In this document: piece by piece, positions 32,854 through 40,588 of the stretch
Numbering within the stretch: the stretch's first letter is position 1
How the letters are laid out: each line of letters opens with the position of its first letter
Assembly (NCBI GenBank): GCA_964627445.1
Contig: CAZVJF010000001.1
Span: 429,590-493,589, forward strand
Direction of reading: 5' to 3'
DNA: 64,000 bases
DNA from: Luteibaculum sp964627445
GTDB taxonomy: Bacteria; Bacteroidota; Bacteroidia; Flavobacteriales_D; Luteibaculaceae
The notes under the pieces: model-generated
What the model saw: the letters and a program-made list of their open reading frames with translations, nothing else
Databases searched by the model: none
Told to the model about the DNA's origin: nothing
Made by a program: the position numbers and the translations under genes

Positions 32854-35436
32854 TTATCGCGCTATCTGTATCCTCCGTGTTATTATGGCCTGACCCGAAT
32901 AAGCGGTAACCAAATACAGACCTTCGCGAACAGCGCTTACATCTAAGGTTACAACGGGGTTGTTGGCTTCGCCATCGAACACCAGACGGCCTTGAGTATC
33001 TATGAGCTCGTACCGAGAAATAATGCCTTCGGCCTCCAGGGTTATTAAATCTCCAGACGGGTTGGGATATACTCGTAGTTTTTTGCTAACCAGTGCAGAA
33101 TCCGCGTTTTCTAAACCTACCGAAAGCAATACATTGATGGGCGTACTGGGAGCAGTTCCATCGGTATTGAGCGCGTACGAGAAATTGTCTATTCCTTCAA
33201 AATCTGGGTTGGGCGTGTACGTAAAAGATCCATCAAAGCCCAAAGCAACCTGGCCAAAAGTGGGAGCTTGCACCAAGCTCGCTTGTAGTGTGTGGTTGTC
33301 CAAGGTGAAATCGTTCGCTAATACTCCCGCGCTTCTTGCAACGGTTTTACTGGAATTTTTTGCCAACTCATACGCATCACATTGGCCAATTACGGGGTTA
33401 TCAATGTTTCTCAAGGAATCGCGAAGGATATAATAAGAGGACTTTTTAACTTCTGCATAGTCCCCCGACACTCGGGTCCAAGTATCCCACACATAGCGCT
33501 TACTGCTGCCAAGAGTTTCCCCATTAAAAATCCAAGTCAGCGCGATGCCGTCAGAAGTTCGGGTTTCTCGTACTCCACGCGTATCAATGTCATCATGCAA
33601 CACGGTACGCAGCGATGGATCAGTAAAGTTGATTAGGTTCCAAGGTATTTCTAGTAGCACGCTGTCTTCGGTTAACGTCACCACATTTAGAATTTCTCCA
33701 GGCTGGTTTACCTTTAAATCTCCAACTACTTGAATCGCATTGCTATTTAACTCCTCATTGCGCCAGCGCATGAGTTTCCAGGGTGCCCCATCGCTAGCGA
33801 TAGATCGATAGCGTTGTCCTTCTTCGTAAATGGCTTTATTATCCACCCCAAAATAAATCCCATACGCATCATACGCTTGCGTAACGTACATGGTAGCATT
33901 ATTTTGAGTGATGGACAAAACAAACTCGGCCCGGTTGGATGTTGCTTGTCCTGTTGGCAATACCGATTCTCCCAAGTTGGCATCATAGGTATCCAAAGCC
34001 AACCAAAGGGTATCGTTATTACCAATGGGTTGGTTTAAATAGGCTTTGACACTGAGGAAATCGTAAGAGCTCTGCATAGCAACATCGCTCACGGGAGCCG
34101 TAATGCCGTAGAAATCAAAAGGCTCGAATTGTAAGCCCGTTTGTTTATAGCCCAATAAGCCAAAATTTTGTTCGGGAGCCATAATGTTATGCCAGCGAAG
34201 GCGCGCATCTAATGGAAAATCATACTCATCGGTAATCCAAGTGCGCTTAAACCACTCGTCTATCCAAGAGAAATAACATCCTCCCGCCAAATTATTCCGC
34301 AGCATGTTCTTAAACATGCGCAAACCGTATTGGCCCGCCTGGTCCGGTGACATGCCTCCATGGTGCATCCCACTATGGGCATAACTCGCATTTCCCCAAG
34401 AGGTGGGCGTGCCAAACTCGCCTATCACCACGGGCATTCCGGGGTGCTCATCGCGCAGCTCTTTTAAGTAACCAATGTACGAGTTGGGGCCATACTCATC
34501 GGACTCTTGTCTATACTTTTCTTCAGCCGAGACAAATGGGGGGTAATAGGGATACGCGTGGAAGGTGGCAAAAAGTCCACCCGGGGCTTTACTGTGATCT
34601 ATTTGAGCCAAATCAATTTGAGCCGTATCCTCTTCGGGGTAGGATACCCCGAAAATGTACGGATGATCGATGGGATCGAGCGTTGGCCAACTCGAGAAAC
34701 TAATCGGTCTGGAGTTTCCATACGTATCCATTTCGTATTGCAACACGTAATCCATTTGTTTGGCCACCCATCGCGTAGCGGGTTCTGCATCGGCCACGGA
34801 TAAATATTGACCGCTGTAAGACCGGTCGTTGGGATGATTTCTATTGGTGTTTAGAATTTCGTTAGGATACACCTCGCGACCCAGAACGTACGCCATTACC
34901 CATTTTGAAACATCCGTGGTGTAGGTTCCAAAAGCTTTGCCTAGTCTAGGTGGAATTTGTGCATCGCCATGAATGACATCCACTGCAATTTCTGCATTGT
35001 GCTGAAAGGTGTCTTCTAAAAAGTAAAGGTCTTGGTTGTAGCCGGCTAATTCCTCCTCCAACCAAATACCCAACATAAGAAATAAAGGCTCGGAAGGATT
35101 GGCCGTATTAAAGGAGTCTAACGCTGCGTAAAACCGAGGGTAATGCAAAGTATATACACGAATGCAGTTAAAACCAGCTTCCTTTATATCGGTAAACCAG
35201 CGGTAGTAATCTTCCGTAGTAGCGGCTAGTTCAGAAGGGCTGGTCCCGGGTAGGGCCACACCCAAATTCATTCCCTTTACAAAAAATGGAACGTACTGGT
35301 CGCCATCCCAAATAGTGAGGTGGCTCTCCGTGGTACTAAAGGGTACGGGAGCCGATGGTGGACAAACCTCATTGGTTTGAGACCACAATTTAGGGCCCAA
35401 TGCGAAACAAAGAAGAAGTGTAAACAGTACGCGCAT
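32854..35436 (-). CDS. T9SS-exported glycoside-hydrolase-like protein
   Basis: An 860-residue protein. Signal peptide about 1-19. A clan-A-like TIM barrel lies at about 35-430: FVKGMNLGVALPG, WFTDIKEAGFNCIRVYTLHY, MAYVLGREVYPNE and VVIGEFGTPTSWG, where the Glu is the likely nucleophile. A beta-sandwich region (450-680) follows, then a cadherin/VCBS-like tandem domain (about 690-780: GVLANDFTLDN; DGSFTYTPNPDFEGIDNFSY). A T9SS type A sorting domain closes the chain (about 785-860: LRVYPNPSGDLITL...LIDTQGRLV). It is attached to or released from the cell surface. The substrate is not evident. Same strand as the hemACD cluster, 87 bases downstream of the haem-c protein. Confidence 0.8.
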   Translation of the reverse strand: MRVLFTLLLCFALGPKLWSQTNEVCPPSAPVPFSTTESHLTIWDGDQYVPFFVKGMNLGVALPGTSPSELAATTEDYYRWFTDIKEAGFNCIRVYTLHYPRFYAALDSFNTANPSEPLFLMLGIWLEEELAGYNQDLYFLEDTFQHNAEIAVDVIHGDAQIPPRLGKAFGTYTTDVSKWVMAYVLGREVYPNEILNTNRNHPNDRSYSGQYLSVADAEPATRWVAKQMDYVLQYEMDTYGNSRPISFSSWPTLDPIDHPYIFGVSYPEEDTAQIDLAQIDHSKAPGGLFATFHAYPYYPPFVSAEEKYRQESDEYGPNSYIGYLKELRDEHPGMPVVIGEFGTPTSWGNASYAHSGMHHGGMSPDQAGQYGLRMFKNMLRNNLAGGCYFSWIDEWFKRTWITDEYDFPLDARLRWHNIMAPEQNFGLLGYKQTGLQFEPFDFYGITAPVSDVAMQSSYDFLSVKAYLNQPIGNNDTLWLALDTYDANLGESVLPTGQATSNRAEFVLSITQNNATMYVTQAYDAYGIYFGVDNKAIYEEGQRYRSIASDGAPWKLMRWRNEELNSNAIQVVGDLKVNQPGEILNVVTLTEDSVLLEIPWNLINFTDPSLRTVLHDDIDTRGVRETRTSDGIALTWIFNGETLGSSKRYVWDTWTRVSGDYAEVKKSSYYILRDSLRNIDNPVIGQCDAYELAKNSSKTVARSAGVLANDFTLDNHTLQASLVQAPTFGQVALGFDGSFTYTPNPDFEGIDNFSYALNTDGTAPSTPINVLLSVGLENADSALVSKKLRVYPNPSGDLITLEAEGIISRYELIDTQGRLVFDGEANNPVVTLDVSAVREGLYLVTAYSGQAIITRRIQIAR

Positions 35437-35522
35437 GCCACGGAATAATTAACGTCAAATGTAATGTACGTCAGTTTCTGTAGCTGAGTTCGCGGTAAAC
35501 TATGGGAGTGATCTAAATCAGC

Positions 35523-36371
35523 CTAGGACTTAATAAAAGGACTGGTTGCCGTGTATTTGCCGCTAAATAGCTTTACAAAGTAGCTTCCAGAGGCCAAGCT
35601 ACTTACGTTTAACGAAAGCGTACCTGCTGCATGCAGTTGGTCTCTGTCATAGTACGCTCTAACCACTCCACCCGCATCTAGAATGTAAATTCCAAAATCT
35701 TCCTCTAGCTGCTCTGGCAGATCTAGGCGAATTTCATGCACCGCTGGGTTGGGGTATATCGCAATATCTAGTTTCTCCTTAGTAACCTTTTCCTTAATAC
35801 TCACAGGCTTGGCCTGCACTTCGGTTTGGCTTACATACACGTTGTCACCGCTATTACCACCTGAACTGTTGGCCGCCATCAATGCCGCATAAAAGGTTAT
35901 GGCGCCTACATTCGTTTCTGGTGCTTGCCATTGTACCGTCCACTCCTTGGTGCCATTACCGTTTCTACCACCTGTGGTGTGCGTAACCGATGTTCCGCCA
36001 CCAATTAGGCGGTTTTCGTTGCTGTTGACCACAGTAAACTGGCCTTGCTTGTTCTGGTCTGCATCTTCTGCGGTAAGCTCAAAACCAAACATGCTTCTGC
36101 CCGATTCCGCAATAGTTGCTGTAATATTGTACACCTCACCCGGAGTGTATCCTTCTACTGGTATGCTGGGTTGTATAGCATCGTCTATGCTGATGGCCGT
36201 TGGTCCAGAATGGCAACTCCTGCACGTACGTCCATTGTCGCCAGGCGATCCCGTGTAGTTTCCGGGAGACCCGCTAGAGAAGGCGTAAGTACTATGCTCT
36301 GAAACTTGATAAATGGCTGCGGCTAAACAAGAAATAACAACTAAGGCAAGCGTCTTCAGTATAAAATTCAT
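35523..36371 (-). CDS. T9SS protein with choice-of-anchor V domain and CxxCH motif
   Basis: A 282-residue exported protein. A signal segment (1-about 20) is followed by NYTGSPGDNGRTCRSCHSGP, giving one c-type haem attachment motif CRSCH. A reelin-like/choice-of-anchor V beta-domain (about 75-185: GEVYNITATIAESGRSMFGFEL; EWTVQWQAPETNVGAITFYAA, in parts) follows. A T9SS sorting domain ends the chain (about 200-282: LDIAIYPNPAVHEIRL...YILDAGGVV). Its ATG overlaps the hemD TGA, so it is co-translated with haem synthesis genes. The haem attachment is predicted, not shown; cytochrome c maturation genes are not in the window. Confidence 0.82.
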   Translation of the reverse strand: MNFILKTLALVVISCLAAAIYQVSEHSTYAFSSGSPGNYTGSPGDNGRTCRSCHSGPTAISIDDAIQPSIPVEGYTPGEVYNITATIAESGRSMFGFELTAEDADQNKQGQFTVVNSNENRLIGGGTSVTHTTGGRNGNGTKEWTVQWQAPETNVGAITFYAALMAANSSGGNSGDNVYVSQTEVQAKPVSIKEKVTKEKLDIAIYPNPAVHEIRLDLPEQLEEDFGIYILDAGGVVRAYYDRDQLHAAGTLSLNVSSLASGSYFVKLFSGKYTATSPFIKS

Positions 36372-37057
36372 TGGGTTGGCAGTGTTCGTTTAATAGCCTG
36401 GAGCAACGCAGCTTCCGAGAAATCGTTCGGTAAAATAGGTTTTATTTCTTCCATTTCTAGCCGTTTCTGGGTTGTTGTGCCCATCGCTATAAATTGGCTT
36501 TCCTTGTTTTTATTTAAAAATACTTTCACCCCTTCCACCTGACTTGGGCTTGTGGCGTGCAAAAATAATACTTTAAGGTTGCTGTCGTACACATGTAGTT
36601 TACTTTTATACCACAGGTGTGTTAAGCAGCGCTCGGCCGGTAAAAATTTAGCAACCGAGCCTACCGTTTTATCTCCGGTTAGCATTAGTATATTCTCATC
36701 TTTTTTTAGATGATCTAAAAAAGCTTTTGCCGTGATACTGGTCTCCGTTCCGCTTCCCGTAAATGACACCTGTACCCCCAATTCTTCCAAGGCCGCTGCC
36801 GTAGCTGGAGCCAAAGCTGCCACTTTATATGAACGCAAAAAGCGTTTGTAGTCGGGCCAGGTAGCCAGGAGTTTGGCTGCTTTAGGAGACTGGAAAAACA
36901 CCCAGTCGGCCTTGGGCCAGGGTTGAAATTCTGGTTCCAAATAAATAGCAGAACGCAACATTAAATCTACTCCAAGCTGAGACACAGCCCGATGCAGGGA
37001 ACCCTTATCTTGTGGTAAAAAAGTGCTTAGACCTTTTTTTTTTCGCTGCGTATCCAA
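36368..37057 (-). CDS. hemD: Uroporphyrinogen-III synthase (second of two)
   Basis: A 229-residue HemD-fold protein: WVFFQSPKAAKLLATW, VAALAPATAAALEELGVQVSF, ENILMLTGDKTVGSVAKFLP, LFLHATSPSQVEGVKVFL and FIAMGTTTQKRLEME. It converts hydroxymethylbilane to uroporphyrinogen III, and position after hemA-hemC supports this. The first 10 codons lie inside the end of hemC (31-base overlap), across an A10 tract. The ATG at 37057 adds MDTQRKKK before the HemD fold, so the true start or frame entry deserves care. It is stop/start-coupled to the haem-c protein gene. Confidence 0.88.
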   Translation of the reverse strand: MDTQRKKKGLSTFLPQDKGSLHRAVSQLGVDLMLRSAIYLEPEFQPWPKADWVFFQSPKAAKLLATWPDYKRFLRSYKVAALAPATAAALEELGVQVSFTGSGTETSITAKAFLDHLKKDENILMLTGDKTVGSVAKFLPAERCLTHLWYKSKLHVYDSNLKVLFLHATSPSQVEGVKVFLNKNKESQFIAMGTTTQKRLEMEEIKPILPNDFSEAALLQAIKRTLPTQ

Positions 37058-37929
37058 CCCATTGCGTGGGCAATGCCTTCTTTAACGGAGGGGGTTTGAA
37101 AAAAGGTTTGATCGGCCGCCTCTGTTCCATGGGCGTGGGCAAGCCAAACATCAAATTGGTCCTTATTCTTAATGGTGTACACACCCAACGGCACTTGACA
37201 TCCCCCTGAAAGCTCTTTTAAAACGCCACGCTCCAGCGCTATACGCTCTGCCGTTTCAGGGTTATTGAGGTGGCTGAGCCACTTTGCGGTTTCCACATCC
37301 TCCTCACGACATTGAAACCCCAAAACGCCCTGCGCAGGTGCAGGAACAAAAATATCTGGATCTAGCTCCTTTACTTCAAAATCGCTTAAATCCACCTTCA
37401 AGCGCTGTATGCCCGCAGCAGCAATTACAATAGCATCGTATTTGCCATCGCGTAGTTTTTGCACCCGCGTGGGCACATTGCCGCGCAACATGGTTATTTG
37501 CTCGGCATCGATATAGCGCTGCAGCTGCGCTTTTCTTCGGGCCGCAGAGGTACCCACAATGGCTCCAGGCTTCAGCCATAGGTTGGCTGTGGGGTTATAA
37601 GCCTCTTTGCGAATAAGCAATAGATCTTTGGGATTTTCGCGTGCGCTTACTGCAGCAATTTTTAAACCGGGAGGACTGGTGGTTTCGAGATCTTTGTGCG
37701 AGTGCACCGCAATATCAATTTCCTTTTGGATGAGAGCCGCTTCAATCTCTTTGGTAAAAAACCCCTTACCCTCCATTTTATCAAAAGGTAAATCTTGGAT
37801 GCGGTCGCCCTGGGTTTTAATAATTTTTAGCTCGGTATCGCATCCCAGCTTTTTGAGTTCGTCTTGCAAAAAGTGAGCTTGCCAAAGCGCTAAATCGCTA
37901 CCTCGGGTTCCAATAATAAGGGGTTTCAT
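37027..37929 (-). CDS. hemC: Hydroxymethylbilane synthase (porphobilinogen deaminase)
   Basis: A 300-residue enzyme. IIGTRGSDLALWQAHFL, FTKEIEAALIQKEIDIAVHSHKDL, GTSAARRKAQL, LRGNVPTRVQKL and the dipyrromethane-cofactor Cys in LSGGCQVPLGVY. It polymerises four porphobilinogens. Its ATG overlaps the hemA stop (ATGA). The last codons run through ten A residues and end in TAA inside the hemD frame. Confidence 0.96.
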   Translation of the reverse strand: MKPLIIGTRGSDLALWQAHFLQDELKKLGCDTELKIIKTQGDRIQDLPFDKMEGKGFFTKEIEAALIQKEIDIAVHSHKDLETTSPPGLKIAAVSARENPKDLLLIRKEAYNPTANLWLKPGAIVGTSAARRKAQLQRYIDAEQITMLRGNVPTRVQKLRDGKYDAIVIAAAGIQRLKVDLSDFEVKELDPDIFVPAPAQGVLGFQCREEDVETAKWLSHLNNPETAERIALERGVLKELSGGCQVPLGVYTIKNKDQFDVWLAHAHGTEAADQTFFQTPSVKEGIAHAMGWIRSEKKKV

Positions 37930-39173
37930 AGTACTTTTTTGGTGTTTTCTTCCTGAAAAACCTGCTTGGTTATTTTGTAGGGAATACCAATGTATTTTTT
38001 CTCCAGGTAGTCCAACATTTTCTTTACCGCTTCTCGGCTTTGGCCATCCAGTTTTTCTAAATCGCCCGCAAAAATCTCTTCTTCGGCACGTTTGCGGTAT
38101 TTGCGCATTTCGGTTGGAATGTCTTTCAGCGCCAATTCTAAGTACCGGTTCCGCAAATTCTGGAAATAGTCTTGCATAGAAGCATCGATAATTTCCTTGC
38201 AGTGGTTTATAGCCTCATGCCTGGATGCCATATTTGCCTTGGATATGGGCTGGAGACGCTGCATGGAAATAAGATGTGCATCGGTATCGTCTGCTACCTC
38301 AGGATCTACATCAGCTGGTAAGCCCAAGTCTACAATAACCTTCGGGAAGCGCATGTTTTTCTTGCCCCAATGTGCATACACATGGGCGTCTATGGTAGGC
38401 GTTTCTGCACCGGTACAGGCCACCAAGATATCGATGTCTTCCGCGAACTGCTCTAGTTCTGGCAAGCCATACCACTTTCCAGAAACCATGTTGGCCAATT
38501 CCTCGGCACTCTCGGGCGTACGGTTGAAAATGTGGTAGCGAAAGCCAGGATGGTTCTTTTTAAGAAAGCGCAAAAAATTGGTATTGGTTTGCCCGGCACC
38601 CACCACGACCACATTGGCATCGGCAGGATATTGATTCCACTCTTGAAACTCCTTAAAGGCAATAGAAACCACCGACACAGGACGTGTGGCAATATCGGTT
38701 TCCGAAAAAATGCGTTTGGCATTCAACACCACCTCGCGGTTTAGCAACCTAAATTTCTCACCCGAAAATCCCTCTGCATCGGCAAAATCCATGGCTCCAC
38801 GCCATTGGGTAAGAATTTCCCGCTCGCCCACAACCATAGACTCCAGGCTACAGGCTACCTTCATGGCGTGCAGCACCGCGGTATCGCCTTCAAAGCGCTG
38901 GAACTGCTGCAACAAATCAATAGATACATTGGGATAAACGCGTGCCAAGAAGGCCGCATGGTTAAAGTTGGCCGGAATATCTTCCAACATCCACTCTACC
39001 CTATTGCAGGTAGAAAGAAAAGCCAGCTCTCCGATTTGGAACAGCGACTTCAGCCTGGACAAGGTGTCCTTTTGCAGATCTGGGGCAATATGGAATTGGC
39101 CCACCTCATCCACCTTAACCTCCTTATGTGATATTGCGAGTATTAACAAATTTGAAAATCGTAGCGTTTGCAA
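37926..39173 (-). CDS. hemA: Glutamyl-tRNA reductase
   Basis: A 415-residue NADPH enzyme that starts tetrapyrrole synthesis from glutamyl-tRNA. Catalytic Cys is in FLSTCNRVEW; MKVACSLESMVVGEREILTQ is the family core; VVVVGAGQTNTNFLRFL is the nucleotide-binding loop; VIVDLGLPADVDPEV and a C-terminal dimerisation helix follow. First gene of the hemA-hemC-hemD-haem-c protein operon, divergent from the Nramp-like gene. Confidence 0.95.
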   Translation of the reverse strand: MQTLRFSNLLILAISHKEVKVDEVGQFHIAPDLQKDTLSRLKSLFQIGELAFLSTCNRVEWMLEDIPANFNHAAFLARVYPNVSIDLLQQFQRFEGDTAVLHAMKVACSLESMVVGEREILTQWRGAMDFADAEGFSGEKFRLLNREVVLNAKRIFSETDIATRPVSVVSIAFKEFQEWNQYPADANVVVVGAGQTNTNFLRFLKKNHPGFRYHIFNRTPESAEELANMVSGKWYGLPELEQFAEDIDILVACTGAETPTIDAHVYAHWGKKNMRFPKVIVDLGLPADVDPEVADDTDAHLISMQRLQPISKANMASRHEAINHCKEIIDASMQDYFQNLRNRYLELALKDIPTEMRKYRKRAEEEIFAGDLEKLDGQSREAVKKMLDYLEKKYIGIPYKITKQVFQEENTKKVL

Positions 39174-39274
39174 AGATCATAAAGCAAGCCGCTGCTTTTG
39201 TCAGAATCTTGTCTTCAAAAACTAATACAGAAAGGTTCTAAATTGTTAGGAAACACGGGGTATTTAACCCTTTT

Positions 39275-40486
39275 TTGCATCCCATGATGGCCTTTTTGAA
39301 TCGCTTAGGACCGGGTTTGCTTTATGCTGGCGCGGCTATTGGGGTATCTCACCTCGTGCAGAGCACGCGGGCTGGGGCATTGTACGGTGTTGGATTAATC
39401 CTGGCCATTGTACTGATCCACTTACTGAAATATGGTTTTTTTAAAGCAGCTGCCAAGTATCCGCAATTACACGGCAGCGACCTGGTGCACGGCTACCGAC
39501 AATTATCGCCCATTGCTTTAACAATTTTTCTACTGATGACGGTGCTTACCGCCCACATCGTTATTGCCGCCATTACGCTGGTAAGCGCTGGGTTGTTGGC
39601 CAATCTATTAGGTGTTTCTGTGCCCATTTGGGCACTGGCCGCCATGCTCTTGGTGCTGGCCACTTGCGTTTTGTGGTTTAGCAATGCTTCTCGCCTCTCT
39701 GCCTGGCTCAAATGGGTGGTGCTGAGTTTGAGTCTTGCCACTATATTGTGTGTTTTTCTCCGTGCGTCCGACATTTGGAATCTTGTAGCAAACGCATCCT
39801 GGGGATCTTTTCAATGGAACCGAGCCAAAGACTTTGCCTTTTTAGTAGCTTTTCTGGGTTGGATGCCCGCCCCTATGGACATTACCGTTTGGCAATCTTG
39901 TTGGATTGCGGAAAGCCAGAGCCAAAAGCAGAGTCCGCGTCAGCAAAACCAAGATTTTAATGTCGGCTATTGGGGAACGGCAGTAATGGCCATCCTCTTT
40001 GTTTTGTTGGGCGCTGTGGTATTTCAGGGTGCAAATACCCAACTTGCCGAGGGTGCCGTAGGCTTCACCCAGCAGTTTTTGACTATGTATGCAGAAAGTT
40101 TGGGATCTTGGAGTTTACCGCTGGTTGCTTTTGCTGCTCTGGCAACCATGCTAAGCACCCTACTTACATGCTTGGATGCATACCCTCTGTCTGTGGTACG
40201 CAGCATACAGGAGCTGCGGAACCAAAAAACCGGGAACAAAAAACTGCGCAGGCTATTTTTACTCTTTACCGCTACGGGTGCTTGGATAATAGTCTACTTT
40301 TATGGGCAATCCCTTCGTAGTTTGGTAGACTTTGTTACCACCGTTTCTTTTATCCTGGCTCCCATTATTGCATTCTTTAATTACCGTTTGGTATGGCATC
40401 ATGCCCCTTGGAGCACCACCAAAGCCTTAAGCATTGCAGGCCTTGCAGTGCTCTCACTGCTTGCTGTTGCAGTGTTCTTCTTGTAA
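39275..40486 (+). CDS. Nramp-like transporter with altered metal-binding motifs
   Basis: A 403-residue inner-membrane protein with about 11 helices and the Nramp opening GPGLLYAGAAIG. In true Nramp metal carriers helix 1 holds DPGN and helix 6 holds a MPH motif. Here helix 1 reads AAIGVSHLVQSTRAGA and the helix-6 region reads GWMPAPMDITVWQS, so the metal-coordinating Asp/Asn are not in place. This subgroup is labelled Nramp family divalent metal transporter in Bacteroidota, but its substrate is not settled. A second basic cytoplasmic loop (RSIQELRNQKTGNKKLRR) precedes the last helices. It is divergent from hemA. Confidence 0.8.
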   Translation: MHPMMAFLNRLGPGLLYAGAAIGVSHLVQSTRAGALYGVGLILAIVLIHLLKYGFFKAAAKYPQLHGSDLVHGYRQLSPIALTIFLLMTVLTAHIVIAAITLVSAGLLANLLGVSVPIWALAAMLLVLATCVLWFSNASRLSAWLKWVVLSLSLATILCVFLRASDIWNLVANASWGSFQWNRAKDFAFLVAFLGWMPAPMDITVWQSCWIAESQSQKQSPRQQNQDFNVGYWGTAVMAILFVLLGAVVFQGANTQLAEGAVGFTQQFLTMYAESLGSWSLPLVAFAALATMLSTLLTCLDAYPLSVVRSIQELRNQKTGNKKLRRLFLLFTATGAWIIVYFYGQSLRSLVDFVTTVSFILAPIIAFFNYRLVWHHAPWSTTKALSIAGLAVLSLLAVAVFFL

Positions 40487-40588
40487 TCCATCCACCCAAA
40501 TAGGAATACAGCCATTGCAACAACTTTGCTTAGGCTGGCCTTAACATTCGTTTACATTTGTGGCGCTATTAATTCCAAGGAGTAAAAA

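Noticed and set aside
40525..40560. Possible promoter TTTG...TACATTTG before the M13 peptidase
   Set aside because: The -7-like TACATTTG is good, but the spacer to the TTTG is about 24 bases, longer than the usual 19-21, so I did not list it as a feature.
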